A stretch of 64,000 bases of DNA from Rhodosorus marinus (GCA_029953675.1 JAMWBK010000003.1:1302001-1366000); one strand, 5' to 3'. Numbered from the stretch's first letter, positions 1 through 11,565 are shown. Numbers and translations: made by a program. Notes: generated by a model from the letters alone, not told the origin.

Positions 1-856
1 TCACAGTCTTCTTCTTCTTTTCCTCTTCATCGGGCTTCTCCTCGGTGACATCCTCGACCTTCACTTCGTCAGTGTCCATATCCTCATCTTCCTTCTTTTC
101 CTCTTCGGTCTTTTCAGCGCCTGCTTCTGCTTCCTTCTTCTCCTCACTCTTCTCGGCGTCATCTTCCATGGCCTCGTCGTCTTCAACCTCCTTCTCAACA
201 ATCTTCTCAATCCAGAGGTTGATTGGGTACTGAATGAACTGCGAGTGTTTCTTTACAAGTTCTTTCAGTCGCCTCTCTTCAAAATATTCCTTCTGATCTT
301 CCTTCAAGTACAGGCAAATTGAAGTTCCACGTCCAAGAGGTTCTCCTTCATCCACCTTAATCGTGAATGAACCTCCCGCAGATGACTCCCACACATACTG
401 CTCATCATCGTTATGCTTGGTCCTGACGATCACCTTGTCCGCTACCAGGTAAGCTGAGTAAAAGCCCACGCCGAATTGTCCAATCATACTGATGTCTGCG
501 CCGGCTGTAACGGCTTCCATAAAGGCCCTAGTCCCGGACCTCGCGATCGTTCCAAGATTGCTGACAAGGTCCTTCTTCGTCATTCCCACACCAGAATCCC
601 GGATGGTCACAGTTCGATTCTCCTTGTCAGGGGTGATGTTGATCTCCAATTCACCCTTACTATCCAGGGCGCTCTTGTCCGTGAGCGATTCATAGCGGAT
701 CTTATCCAGTGCGTCCGAAGAATTCGAAATCAGCTCTCGCAAGAAGATCTCCTTATTGCTGTAGAAGGTGTTGATTATCAAGCTCATCAACTGGTTGATC
801 TCAGCTTGAAACTGGTATGTCTCAACGCCATCGGCGCTAGAAGTAGCCGTTGCCAT
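1..856 (-). CDS. HSP90: HSP90 molecular chaperone, N-terminal part (runs off window)
   Basis: Cytosolic HSP90, an ATP-dependent chaperone for kinases, receptors and other clients. The minus-strand translation from the ATG at 856-854 reads [20 protein letters not shown] and continues without a stop for 285 codons to the window edge. The GHKL ATPase domain shows [20 protein letters not shown] near residue 34, the DSGVGMT and GTIARSGT motifs near residue 95, and [14 protein letters not shown] near residue 130. From about residue 225 the protein becomes a Glu/Lys/Asp-rich charged linker, as in eukaryotic cytosolic HSP90s. The middle and C-terminal domains lie outside the window. No intron is seen in this part. 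A heat-shock element lies about 200 bp upstream. The plus-strand ORFs here are shadows of this gene. Confidence 0.97.
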   Translation of the reverse strand, partial: MATATSSADGVETYQFQAEINQLMSLIINTFYSNKEIFLRELISNSSDALDKIRYESLTDKSALDSKGELEINITPDKENRTVTIRDSGVGMTKKDLVSNLGTIARSGTRAFMEAVTAGADISMIGQFGVGFYSAYLVADKVIVRTKHNDDEQYVWESSAGGSFTIKVDEGEPLGRGTSICLYLKEDQKEYFEERRLKELVKKHSQFIQYPINLWIEKIVEKEVEDDEAMEDDAEKSEEKKEAEAGAEKTEEEKKEDEDMDTDEVKVEDVTEEKPDEEEKKKKTV

Positions 857-1052
857 CCTGTCCAATTCCAAAACACACTTAACAAGGGCAAACTCAAGAA
901 ACAAACGAATCACTCACCAACTATGCTCTACAATGCTCCCTCCACCTTACCAAGCTGCGTGCAGCTCGATGCCACAAGGATCAGCATAATAAATGCAACC
1001 GTGGCAGTAGTATTTGCCGAAACCCCGCGCTAGTCCGCTGGTCCGGAGAGGG

Positions 1053-1092
1053 TTCCCGAAGTTTCCAGAAAATGAAATTCCAAAGAAGCTTC
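1053..1092 (-). promoter_or_regulatory. Heat-shock element cluster upstream of HSP90
   Basis: Positions 1053-1070 read TTCccGAAgtTTCcaGAA: four HSF half-sites in perfect alternation with 2-bp spacing, the classic trimeric-HSF binding array. A second partial site, GAAgcTTC, lies at 1085-1092, with a GAA/TTC pair between them at 1074-1080. The cluster sits 197-236 bp upstream of the HSP90 start codon, which fits heat induction. The pattern is seen directly; function is inferred from known HSF sites. Confidence 0.85.
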
Positions 1093-3086
1093 GAGAGACG
1101 AACGACGATGGTACGCGAAGATGTCAACAACGTAACAAGGCCTCGTACCTCTCGCAAATCCGAATCTTAAACCCCTGGCTACAGTGAGCTAATATCAGCG
1201 TTTTAGCAGACTCGCTTCCATCTCCCCCTCTCAGAAGAAATACGAAAACAATATTTTACAGTATAATAAATATAATTAGAGGGCTTCGCTCATTCATCTT
1301 TTTGCGTGACGGTCGCTTCGCAGGAGCATCAAGCGCTCGGACCTTCGTCCTCTCTCCTTAACCCACCCCTTTCTCAATCTGAAAATCTTGTCATTACTTT
1401 GAGTTTGACCTACCCCCTTGCAACGAACCGATTCGACAAGGATATTTTTAAGCTCAAGCTGGTTCGCCCCCGGTTCTCCCTTCCCCCCCCCAATGGACAA
1501 CCAAGTTTTATGGACAGAAGAATGCGAATGGAATGGACGGCGCATTCTCGCGTGTCTCCTTCGGCGTATTCTATCAACGATCAGAAAACCAAAACACCGT
1601 ACCCCCCCTGGGGGTACGAGTGAACGAGGCTAGAAGTTTCCAGACGGGTTAAGGTTGTCCAAATTCTTACGGGCCATATGCGTGAGACAACGCTATCTTC
1701 TTTCCGGAAATTGCTTTCGCATGATTTTTCAAATTTTACTCAATATTAAGTTGGTTATAAATTTCTATATTTTGAGGGCATTCCATGGCTAGTAAGTGCC
1801 CCATGATTTACTGATGCGGAGGGACTCCGCGAAAGTGCGAGAATTTGGAGAATCAAAAGCAACTCGACTTAGCGGATAGTGTTTTTCAATTATAATCTAA
1901 CAATTTTTACCGCATATCAAACAGAGAAATTTCCCGCCCTGTGGAGATAACGGAAATTTGTTGACTCGGGAAGATCGACGCTCTGCTATGCCAGCACGGT
2001 TGGCCACACTCGGACAATTCGTCCGGCAGGATGGATGGCAAAGTGTCAAATGGGGTGTGCGTGAAGGGGCTTCGTGATACGATGCACGAAAGCTGCTCTC
2101 GTTTTATTATCTTATGCTCTGAGTTGATTTGTCGATAGCACAGAGTGGTGCAAGCTGGGTTTAACACATCTGGGGACTTGCTGCTGGGGTTGTCGCTCGT
2201 GAACATGCTCGTTCCCCGTCTTTGCTGGACAGAACTTCCTCGAGGAAAGATGCAGTCGAGGGGCCGGTTTGGAACCTCTGCCTGAAGCGGCTTCAATCTT
2301 CTCTGATGTGTCAAGACCTGATCGTCCTTCTAGCAGTGCTGCCCTCCCGGTCTTCACGAAACTTTCTGTCCAGAGGTTCCCATCCTTTTTGAGATTCAGG
2401 CGAGTGCGTCACCGTCTGTCCATCCAGAGACCAACGCTACACTTAATACAAGCTACCTATACGGCACATTGAGTCCTTGCCTGCAGTGAATTTGACTAGC
2501 GGTCTACTTGGAAATAGTTCAGAGACAAAATGAATGGTGTTGGAATGGATGAATCCCTATGCCGGAGAAGTTTGTGATTTAATCATAGGGTGAAGGCTCC
2601 CTATGATCAAACCACAATACTTCTCTCATAGAACAATTACGTCGCTTTAATTGAGTTCACATTGATATTAGAATGTGATTTCTGAAATACTTTTCGGAAA
2701 GTTTCCGCCTGCCAATTTCAACTCGACCGAAGCACGCTATCGTAGTTGTTCAGAGTGACGTTGACAACCCTGCCGCTACTTTGTCCAAAACGGGCTGTAT
2801 CGCTGGTGCCAGGCGGTTATAATGAACCACTGTTCGCAGATGGCGCTCATTCCTATTATTTAGTTCTGCTTTCCACATGATCCCCATTGATCAGCTATGC
2901 GGGTGCAGGGAGTTGCCGTCCTCAGCTCTCGTCTGTTTCACGGTGCCATCCTCTTGTCTAGTCTGATTTGGTTCGGAGAAAAAACCTTGCTGTTAGATTT
3001 CCACCACGAAGTAAGAAGTTACGGAATATTCTCGGTCGTTCGCGTAGTGCGAAGGATGGATTCGTTCTCGACCTATTTATACAGCA
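1093..3086. other. Intergenic, nothing recognised
   Basis: I see no gene that I can support here. Short ORFs (such as 1306-1623 plus and 1907-2314 minus) have no recognisable motif, no codon pattern and no splice signals. The part next to HSP90 holds its upstream region. The stretch is more AT-rich than the flanking genes. Confidence 0.4.
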
Positions 3087-4590
3087 CTACGAACTTACAT
3101 CTCTTCTCTGATTGAGGGCCAAATTTTTCTCGGTGATCTCAACGTTTTCACCTTGGACGCGATTATTTTTGTAGACACGTAGAGCTTCTCGATAGTACGT
3201 TTCCGCGTCACTTCTTCTCTTTTGCCTATCCACCATGACCGCAAGATATGAGAGCAAGTCCCCATGTCGTTCAGGGCGATCGAACCCAATGGCCTTATAC
3301 ACTCCCAGCGCCTTTTTTACGTGGAACTCTGAACGCTTGAAGTCTTGCTTGCTGCCGAAGATATGTGCAAGGTCCTTTCTCAGGGAGGAACAGAAATCCA
3401 AAACTGAGAATACCGGATGGGCTCATTGGATTGTGCAATCTACAACTCAATCGAAAACGCACCACTTGCAAGTCTGCATACTGGATCGTATTTCTCCCAT
3501 TGTTCTCTTCTAGTAAAGCAACTGCTTGATCGTAGAGCACGGCTGCACCCTCGTAGTCTCCCCACTTCTGTAGTGTTCTTGCGTACTCCCGCCATTGCTT
3601 AATTTTCGTGTTCACTTCCTAAGGGAAATGCCAAAAATGATTGTCACAAAAAGCTCGAATCACGGAAGCGTTTTGATGTAGCTCACTGATGCATCAACTG
3701 TGTCCACTGTCAGCGGCGCAGAAACGAAACTGCCCCGATTCAGCTTGAGGGATTTCCTCCAGCTAACTCTAAACCCGCGGTTCCCTGAGAAGTTAACAAC
3801 AAGCGTTGGGTCGTCAGCTTGAGGCACAGGATACCCCGATCAGTTGTGCACAATGTGTCGCTTTCATGCCTCAAGTACATGCTTACCATTCACGGGCTGA
3901 TTTTCCTTGGTCAAACTTTGTCGTTTCTCAGCTACAGGTTGCTGTGTCACTGGGTCAGGTTTCTGGGAAGGAGGAACCTTCGCCCTGGGCTCTTGGCTTG
4001 GCGTTTGGCCGCTGGGGCTGGGGGATTTCCGACTGAACATGTCACCGGCGCGCCGCAGTATGGACTTCCTTTCCTTTGGAGGAGGAACTGCCGGGCTCTG
4101 CCCAGCAGTGTGAGGACTGCTCGCTGTACCGCGAAGCGAAGATCCTTCTTCGCGGATAATGGAAGGATTCCCCACTGGACAAACTTGGTTTCTCATTACT
4201 ACGAGCTTGTGGTATCTTGTCCCTTCAGCGTCGTGGACTATTGAGTACTGCTCTGAATCATCACGCACTCGGTACTCACCATCGACAATGTATTTGAACA
4301 AATGCTCGCCTTGAGGTATCTCGATAACTTCGATGCAAAGGTTTTTGCATGAGACAACGAGACGAACATGTGTACAATTTGGTTAGTATTCGGAATTGAA
4401 CAATACAGGAGAATTGCTTCTCACCGGGTACCGTGCAAGTGTACTTACCAGTACCAAAGCTCTTATCCGCTTGTTGCCTCAAAGGGTGTCTCAGGAATCG
4501 GTCGAAGTTCCCAACAACGTACACGGAGCTTGCATAGTCATCGGCTGGCCACGTGAAAGTTGTCCAAACATTTGAATTGCCCTTTTTCAT
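3087..4590 (-). CDS. CBM48 (AMPK-type glycogen/starch-binding) and TPR protein, five exons
   Basis: Spliced model on the minus strand: 4590-4449, 4327-3887, 3784-3687, 3618-3482 and 3378-3087, giving 369 aa with the frame kept at every junction. Exons 1-2 form a CBM48 domain: TTFTWPADDYASSVYVVGNF, then after the intron IPQGEHLFKYIVDGEYRV, typical of AMPK beta and starch-binding proteins. A basic Ser/Pro-rich linker follows. Exons 4-5 form TPR helices (QWREYARTLQKWGDYEGAAV and SDAETYYREALRVYK). Intron 1 is GTAAGT to AG with a perfect TACTAAC branch site; introns 2 (GTAAGC) and 3 (GTGAGC) are also clear. The last intron is less certain: GTATGC at 3481 is my choice, and a GT at about 3464 paired with the AG before 3391 also keeps the frame. 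The start is uncertain because a good acceptor, TTTTCTTCAG, sits just upstream, so a 5' exon may exist. Probably a carbohydrate-docked scaffold or regulator; the exact role is unknown. Confidence 0.75.
4328..4448 (-). other. Spliceosomal intron with TACTAAC branch point
   Basis: Intron 1 of the CBM48-TPR gene, 121 bp. The donor is GTAAGT at 4448-4443, the branch site is a perfect TACTAAC, and the acceptor is GAAG just before 4327. Removal joins two halves of the CBM48 fold in frame (phase 1), which supports the boundaries. Confidence 0.85.
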
Positions 4591-6632
4591 CCGTAGGCCT
4601 GAAGAAAAGTAGGTGGTAGTTTAGTGGAAAGCACGACTCCGTGTTCTGAGCAGTAGCCCTAGCCTCAAATCCCCTTTTCCTTCTCCTCCGTACCCTCCAT
4701 AGCTAGGTTCGCCACCTCGGGGTCCGCTGACTCTTGTGTTGATGCCCTTCTGATTCAAAACGACACTTAGGCGGTCTGAAACGGAGATATTCAGAAGTAT
4801 GCAGTACTTCAGGTCTACTATATAGGTCTCCTCGTATCCTTTGACGTATTCACAAGGTATCACCATCAACGTTCACCTGCACTTACTCTATTCAGCTCGC
4901 GAGAACTCATTGCGCCTTACAAACAATCTTCATCCCTTCAAGCATTTTTGGAAGGTCCAACACGTTTTGCCACTGGAGATGCGCGTCTGCCTGGTCATAC
5001 CCACTCTCTAGACCTATGGCATGTCGGAAACACGTTCAAAGGGAGAAACCCTTGAGTTTCCTACGAAAGACCATATTTTGACCTTGCCGTTATTTGATCT
5101 TCAATCCTGTTTTTGAAGATGGTTCATTTTAATTTTACTATTCATGAGTTTTCAAATATAACTCGAAAATGTTCAAAAAATTGCTGCGAGGGAATATAGA
5201 ATTTTTTGCGGGGTCCATGCCGAAGTCAGGCCCGCTGGGGTACGCCATCAAGATGAAACCTGCAAAAGAAAAACAGGTGGATGCTAAGGGAAACGGTGTG
5301 CGTCGAATCTTCACGTCACATCCTGTTTACGACCTAGTGGGAATGGACGAGCCAAGCCTTCCCGATTGAGTTCTAGCATCATCGAACTTCGGGCGTGCCC
5401 CTTCCCCTTACTATCAAGATGATGTGAAACTCAGTATCAAAGTCCGTTACTGCTTTCCTGAATGAACAACAATAATTGTGGGTACAAGAATAACATCATT
5501 ATTATCACCCAGTGGAGCCTGTTGCTGATGTACGCTCTTGTAGGCTTCCGCGCGCTGGTCCGCACTACCAGAAGTTGTTGCTGCAGATGAACCCCGTCAT
5601 TTTACGGGTCAATGGACGAGGCTATGACTAGGTGGGGGCGTTCCGCAGCTCTTGGCCATCGGTAATGAGCCTCGCTTCGCATGGGTCAAGCGTATATGAA
5701 AATGATCGCAATGAAAGACCGAGCCCTCCAAGTGCAAAGCCAAAACATCGATGATTGGTACTCCTTTTAGCTCAAGCAAACGCCCAAGACCTTCGGGAAA
5801 CCCGCAACTCCCTCTGCTGTGCCAGGTTGTGGCACTCTTCCCTGTATGTCCCTGCTCCTTTCCTGCACATCAGCTTGCCAAGCCTGAACCGAAGCGAAGG
5901 AAGCACTGTGGATCCGGTTGCCAGGATGCGACATGACCCAGCACATCATTTAGCTTGTTCAGCCTTTAATTTGGGATCTAAATTCGACGGCCTTTCTGGG
6001 AGTGGAGATTGCTAAAAAGTGGTTGAGAAGAGCGTACAAACTCCATTATGGCTGCGACCACATGGAAATGTGACAAGCCTATTTCGAGGTCAGCAGTTGA
6101 GGTGAACCAAAGGATTGCCAGTCAGCCCAGAAACAGCGACTTGACAAGCTCGACGGCCTTATCAACCAACCTGCTCCAGGTTGCTATACCTCGGGGAAGC
6201 ACATGGAACCTGATAAGGCTTGCTGCTTCCGAATCTCCGAGAATCCTGGTTGACTCGGACCCTGCACATGATGAAAAAGTGAAAGTCTGTGGTTTTCAAC
6301 GCCCAAGTCCATGGGCGAGGAACCCAATCGTTACCCATCGGTGAGGGGAGGACAAATAGGTTTTGCCCAAACAGCGACAGGGAAGGTGGCAACTCCAATG
6401 GGAGGATTTGATTTCTGATGGGTGGGGGAAGTGAACGACCTCTCCAAATGGGATTTCGGTGTGTTACGTGTTCGAGTAGGTGAATGATAAGGTCAAAGGG
6501 AGATTTTGATGTTTGACATGTCCAGGTAGGTGAATCTCGGGGTCGTGAGGGCGCCGTCTTAGAGTTGCTTGTGCCTCAATCCGAATCTCCGACTTTAGAG
6601 ATTGCGAATCGGCGCGCACAGAGGCGTTGGGA
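4591..6632. other. Intergenic; one unrecognised small ORF
   Basis: No gene can be supported with confidence. A plus-strand ORF ends at 5369 and could be read from the ATG at about 5218 (MPKSGPLGYAIKMKPAKEKQ and on for about 30 residues). It is Lys-rich and matches no family I know; it may be a terminal exon or chance. Minus-strand 4869-4621 contains a Gly-rich stretch that could be a 5' exon of the CBM48-TPR gene. The rest shows nothing recognisable. Confidence 0.35.
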
Positions 6633-7811
6633 ATGGTGAGGCACACGCGGTTGTTCCTTTCGGTGATAACCGTTGCGGTGCTGCATGCAGCCGTGGAGGT
6701 GCCATTTGCCAGCGGAGCAGCAGACAATGCTTGTACGCGACGTGCGGTTGGGGAGAGCCTATGCCCCGAACTCTTTCTTATTGGGTTTCAGAAGGCGGGA
6801 TCTACTGCGCTTTGGTTTTATTTGACGTACGAAAAGGGACACTTGGGCCTTAAATATGCGCAGGGTCTGCCTGCTGATGACCACAAAGAGATTCATTTCT
6901 TTGATTCCAAATATGCGAGCGGAATTGAGTGGTACGCAAGTATGTATGGTACTAGAAACACCACTGATGAAATCTCAATGGACGCAACTCCAGACTATAC
7001 GAGAGTTCCTCAGGTTCCGGCGAGAATACAAAAGGAGTTGATTCCGGACAGATGCAGGTTTATTGTGAGTATCCGGGATCCGGTTACTCGCGCCTACTCC
7101 TGGTACAAGCACATCCATGCGGTTTTCCTGCAGCAGGACGACTACGATACCGCGTTACAACCCTTCGGTTACAAGTTTTCTTTAATGGTCAAGTATGTAG
7201 TGCCGCAGGTGTTACGGTGCATAGAGTCAAGCGAGAATGCAAATGACGTGCACGGAAATTGTGGCTATCAGTCTGCATACTTTCACGGACGACACATAGA
7301 GATTGAGGAAACTGGCTTGGAAACCCAATTGTTTGGGCTTGCGAGCTCGCCGTTTTCTGACAGTTTATACGGATATATCCTGCTTCACTGGTGAGATTCT
7401 TCTCTTCGTCGGCGTGCTCAAAGCGGATATCTGATCTTGACGTTTTGATCGTTCAATAGGTTCAAGTATTTCAACCCCCAGCAGTTTTGCGTTGTGGTAT
7501 ACGAGGACCTCCTGGATAATTTCGAAGAAGAAGTTGCCTTCCTGAAACCCTGCTTAAGCTTCTACGGAAAAGAGGTTTCTATCTGGCCCAGCGAGCAGTT
7601 GCCCAAATTAAACGAGCAGCCTTGCGAATCGTGTGACAAACTTGAAACTTTCGAGCCTGAGAATTTCAGAGAAATTGGGGCTGATTTGCAGAAGAACTTT
7701 TTCTTGACTTCAAACGAGTTGGTGAGATCTTCTTTGATGATCTTTTATGGCCGTGCTCAACCGCGGAGATGGGAGGACGCATATGACCTAGCGAGCCCGG
7801 CCTCTGAGTGA
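6633..7811 (+). CDS. Secreted/Golgi carbohydrate sulfotransferase (two exons)
   Basis: PAPS-dependent sulfotransferase that moves sulfate onto a sugar hydroxyl or amine in the secretory pathway; in algae the likely substrates are wall galactans or glycosaminoglycan-like polymers. Exons 6633-7390 and 7460-7811 (intron 69 bp, GTGAGA to ATAG) give 369 aa, with Trp split across the junction. A hydrophobic signal peptide or anchor fills residues 6-28. The 5'-phosphosulfate loop FLIGFQKAGSTALWFYL is at about 48-64, and KEIHFFDSKY follows near 85. The 3'-phosphate motif RFIVSIRDPVTRAYSWYKH is at about 142-160 with the expected Arg and Ser. The junction region reads as the usual W...F...YEDLL motif. 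ATG 6633 is chosen over the upstream non-ATG extension because it starts the signal peptide. It appears intact. The exact acceptor sugar cannot be read from sequence. Confidence 0.92.
7391..7459 (+). other. Intron of the sulfotransferase gene
   Basis: 69 bp, donor GTGAGA, acceptor AATAG. Removing it restores a continuous frame of 1110 nt and rebuilds the conserved Trp-containing segment before YEDLL. Confidence 0.9.
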
Positions 7812-8391
7812 CATTTAAAGCTTGGACGTAGGAGAAACTTCAAGCAGCAGGGAGGAGAAGTTCTGAGGCTCTGCAGCACTGGTTTAGCGCAATTAAGCCA
7901 GAGTGTGGGCACTCCGGAATACCTTCCGAGCTCACTGCATAGCTGCTCATTGCGAGCTATCGCTTGCGTATGTTAACGTAATCCTTCCGAATTCAAGTAG
8001 GAGTATTACTACGACGGGATTAGTTTGATCGTTAGTCAGCCTGTTCAAGCCACTGGAGGCAAGCTTACTGTTCCTCAGGCTTCTCCCAAGCATCAAGGAA
8101 AGGTGAGGGCGGAAGTACCGCCTTCACTGGCTTCCCAGTTGCGCGACGTCTGCTTCTGTTGGGATTAACTATTTCCGGCTTTACTATGAAACAGTCCAAA
8201 ACTAAAAAGCTTATTAGGACAACAGACGTATATGGGACAACGCGGGGGCTTGCAGTGAAACAGTTGTGCATTCATCACTAGACTATGCCTAGCATGTAAC
8301 CGTGCCTTGGAGCATCGATAAGTTTTTATGTATGTGTTTTCCATGATGTTCAGGGTCCTGCACAGATGATACGATCTTAGCAGGGCTTGCA
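7812..8391. other. Intergenic, 3' of the sulfotransferase
   Basis: No gene or repeat is recognised. It separates the gene island from the retrotransposon region, whose first sign is the family A tail motif at 8392. Confidence 0.4.
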
Positions 8392-8765
8392 GGGGTTACC
8401 TTAGTCTGGGGCGAAGCTAGCAGAAGATCCGAAAATGGCACACTACATGGAAGCGATGTCCATCGAGCAGCCTGACGCATTGTACAAAGCAGAGAAGTTT
8501 AAGCTATCTAAATATGACGCGATTGGAGACCACACGGTCGACACCTTTGTGCCATTCTGTGCGGAGACCTTCGGGCGACTAGGCAAACGTGCGGATGAGT
8601 TCCTCCAATAGGTGAGCTCCCATCTACAGAACCCTGTAGGACAAGTGAGAGAAGCCCGAGCGATGCTGAATCGAACATTGTGGAAGGGGAACGCGCTCCT
8701 GGCCACACAAGCTCGTCGAACAGTCCAAGGGAACTACCCGATAGTCCCCATGGTAGAACGTAGCC
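8392..8765 (+). pseudogene. Degenerate family A endonuclease fragment after a tail motif
   Basis: It begins with the family A tail motif GGGGTTACCTTAGTCTGGGG at 8392-8411. From about 8433 the plus frame reads MAHYMEAMSIEQPD, then FVPFCAETFGRLG and later MLNRTLWKGNA. This matches the region after the restriction-like endonuclease core of family A ORF2, AHYKEAMTIEHPGDKFIPIAIETFGRTG, seen at about 18.1 kb. A stop codon and divergence show that it is an old relic. Confidence 0.7.
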
Positions 8766-8845
8766 ACACCACCCACTAGGGGTTCACCCATAACGCAGTG
8801 GTAGTCTTCTTCTTCAATCTTTGTTCTCCTTTAGGGAGTCCTTTA

Positions 8846-9650
8846 GTAAATCGTCCACGTATCTGGGGAGTATTGACATGATAAAGTTGGATCCTTTCAA
8901 CGAGATTGATTTGGAAATGACATTTCCAAAGGCTATGCCACCGGATGGAGGGGGCTCTGGCCCTCGACCGATGGACGCTTCTACAGAAGTTGCGCCACCC
9001 CAACCTGTACCTGTACCTGTTCCAGTACCTGCTCCTGCACCTGTTCCTGAAACTGAAGCACATGTTCCACTTTACATCGACAGGAGCTGCGCCGCCCTCA
9101 AACTCCACCGGGATGCACCCCAGGTTACGTGAGGGGAACGTTCGTGGTGTGCTGCGGTAGGGAGCTGCTGAATAAAGGCTACAGGGTTTACGTTAGTCCG
9201 GGGTTCCATTCATCCTTGAGACGTGCGGGCGACTCGGACAGGCAGGGCTTGATTTTCTGCGAAAGGCGACTGGGGTAGACGCTGAACTGCCAAGAACAGC
9301 CCCTACCTATGACAGACGACTGCAGCAGACACTGGAGAGGGGAGAGTGCGGAAACCCCCTCGTAGAGACAACGGTTAGCGCTGATTCTGCCCAAGTCCCA
9401 GCCGCTCGGGAGGACAGCACGCCTGAGACGCCTGCCACGACAGCCCGTGATCGACTAGATTCGGAGCCTGACCCCTCCACCACTAGCGATCAACCAGTGA
9501 CCCCTGCGGAGCCGATGCAAGGACTTTCGACGGCCCAAGACCAGAGACAGGTTGCTCAACCGACTAAGCGCCGCAAGCCCGCCGACGGCGACGACCTGAC
9601 GACTGACTCCCTCTCGACGACCCATTCATGAGCAGCTCCTCGGACGAGTA
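8846..9650 (+). pseudogene. Relic ORF1 pieces of a family A subgroup
   Basis: 8878-9132 encodes a Pro/Val-rich segment (PVPVPVPVPAPAPVPETEAH) followed by SCAALKLHRDAP, which closely matches the ORF1 piece at 12.4-12.6 kb (SCGALKLHIDAP). It is cut by a 3'-end piece (GAGCTGCTGAATAAAGG) and a tail motif at 9184-9203. 9400-9631 then reads as a Thr/Pro/Asp-rich ORF1 C-terminus with a basic KRRKPADGDD patch. The function of ORF1 is unknown beyond the usual RNA-binding role in non-LTR elements. Confidence 0.6.
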
Positions 9651-9652
9651 TA

Positions 9653-9683
9653 GGGTTACTTTAGTCTGGGTGCGTTAGTCTGG
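9653..9683 (+). repeat. Family A tail motif, two units
   Basis: GGGTTACTTTAGTCTGGG is followed directly by a second TGCGTTAGTCTGG unit, sitting at a boundary between retroelement fragments. Another single unit lies at 9823-9841, just before the RT fragment. Confidence 0.7.
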
Positions 9684-9844
9684 ACAAAACGACATGATGA
9701 ACTAAAATGGAGCTGAGCCGATGGATGCACATGTGGAAGTTTACGGACCTCAAGTGGAGCCCCAAGGGTTCTTTTCCGGGTCAGGTATTCGATCTGATAT
9801 TGTAGCAAGGCACCCGACCAGCGTTTACGTTAGTCTGGGGTAGG

Positions 9845-10137
9845 AGTACAACAAGGAGACCCCCTTGGACCTGCTCTACTCGCTCTTGCACTGGCACCTT
9901 TCCTCGAAGCACTACACAAAAGGTACTCGGAGGTAACTACTGTGGCTATTCAGGATGACATCACGCTAGTGGGCCCAACGGAGTCCCTTAAAGCGGCTCT
10001 ACTATGGAGTCAGAACACGCTCACTACAATTGGAGCACAACTCCAACCCGAGAAATTCACAATGTTTGGGCACGACCTTCCCTTGCTCGGCTGGTCACTC
10101 GAAACATGGCAGAGGTCAACGTTTCCCGAGAGGGAGT
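9845..10137 (+). pseudogene. Family A reverse transcriptase fragment (motifs B-C)
   Basis: The plus frame reads GVQQGDPLGPALLALALAPF, RT motif B, followed by VAIQDDITLVGP, motif C. Here the usual family residue H has become Q (IQDD instead of IHDD). The fragment ends in the thumb region and is then joined to a reverse-complemented family A 3' UTR. Confidence 0.8.
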
Positions 10138-10145
10138 AACTGGAT

Positions 10146-10235
10146 CCTTTACCGGGCAGCTGCCTACTGCAGCGCAACACTAATTCTATCACTATCTAGG
10201 GAAATGATCAGGCTCAACCCCGGCTCCCGAGGTCA
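10146..10235 (-). mobile_element. Family A 3' UTR, reverse orientation
   Basis: The reverse complement contains GTTGCGCTGCAGTAGGCAGC, shared with the 3' UTRs at 18.43, 23.43 and 44.94 kb. It also holds a hairpin-forming ACC...GGGGT segment equivalent to the ACCCCG-GTAG-CGGGGT stem of those copies. It is the 3' end of the minus-strand copy that continues to 11565. Confidence 0.75.
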
Positions 10236-10409
10236 CTAGTTACGATAAAAAGAAAAATAAGGAATCACGGTTGCTCCGATTGATCCACCCGCAGAGAGCT
10301 TAGTGCGAGCTCTGCGTTGCCTGCCCAAATTGGTTTAATTGCGCTCTCACGTCGCGTAACGCTTCCTGTTTTGTCACCATATGTGCACACACCCATCTCG
10401 TAGGAAATC

Positions 10410-11565
10410 CTACGTGATTTGACCGGTTCTGCCAAAGGTTTCAATCGCTATCGGGATGAACACATCATCGGGATGTTCAGTCGCCATAGCCTCCTTGTAG
10501 TGCGCTAATTTCCATCTCTCAGCGTGTTTCGCGGCGTATCCGTTGGTGTCGTGGCTCTTAGGTAGGTGTCGTGCTTGGAGGGGTGAGACTACCGTCACAT
10601 CCATGGCAAAATGTTGCCATGTCCTAGGGTGGATGCCCACTATATCAGGTCGCAGATTCGAGTTCGTAAAGTAGTCCATGGGTTCTTGCTTGAACTCTAG
10701 AAATTGCCAACGGTTAAGCCATCTCGCCAGCTCAGTACATACCTCATCATGGCGCCTTTGCCACAGCCCAGTCGAGGTAAGACAGGGTGAACTCTTTCTA
10801 CGCTATTAGTACCATGCGTACTATGACAGGTAGTACACCTCTCCGTCGTGGGTAATCCTGGAACCGGCAGCCCTAGCAGTTGTCGAATATCCACCTGCAT
10901 TCCCGGACCGCTCAATTTTCGTGCGCCAGAGTGTGGTAAATCTCGTAGCCAGACGTCTGAACCGGCTCCTGCAGCGGAGCGTATTCTGGCTCTGAGTTCA
11001 CGATCGATCATGGGATCCGTGACTAGTCGGGTGAAAGCAGTTAGGTGTGCCTCTCTCGAGAGGGTTTGTTGTGTGGAACCTTGCTTTACCTCAGGCTGGT
11101 CCAGAGGGGGGGGGACCGACTCCAGGGGCAATAGGTAGGTACGTCGGGCTTGCTAGTTGGCGAATACGCCGGGAGGTCTCGGGGTTTAGGCGCTTTTTGA
11201 TCGCCTCACTCGCGGTCAGGATTTGAAGTGGTGAGTTGTCTGCAGAGTGAGGGAGACGTCGGGATTGACTCAGAGGCAGTCTTGCCGCTTCCAGGGTTTT
11301 GTCTAACACCATTTTCAGGTGAGGCCAATACCCCTTGTTCACCTCGAAGGTTTGCATCCATCTCGTGTAGAATGAGATGGGTTGGATGCGGCTTCTAGTT
11401 CAGAATCCTAGACCTCCCTACCTGCACGGGAGTGCCACTTGTTGCCATACCCGTGGTGTTCGTTCTGGGTCTTCCTCCATATTTGTTTGTAGACAGCCAA
11501 TTAGGCGTTCTAGTTGTAGTCGGGTCATTGTATCAGCTTCTTTTGCGAGAGTTCGTCCAAATTGA
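10410..11565 (-). pseudogene. Family A ORF2 C-terminal half (thumb, zinc finger, endonuclease), broken
   Basis: Minus-strand relic. 10679-10410 carries the restriction-like endonuclease core (LRPDIVGIHPRTWQHFAMDV) followed by AERWKLAHYKEA. 11131-10697 carries the linker and a Cys/His region with CTTCHSTHG. 11357-11091 and 11565-11360 carry the upstream thumb part. Frameshifts separate the pieces. The upstream part is also half of the large inverted repeat. Confidence 0.8.

Noticed and set aside
45-1033. Plus-strand ORFs over the first kilobase
   Set aside because: Ser/Phe-rich translation of the antisense of the HSP90 charged linker and ATPase domain.
5751-6344. Small ORFs between the CBM48-TPR gene and the sulfotransferase
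   Set aside because: Overlapping ORFs on both strands with no motif, no splice signals and no clear codon bias.
8392-8411. Tail motif as a simple telomere repeat
   Set aside because: A telomere origin cannot be shown: units are 16 bp, occur singly or in pairs, and follow the family A 3' UTR, so the retrotransposon tail is the better reading.
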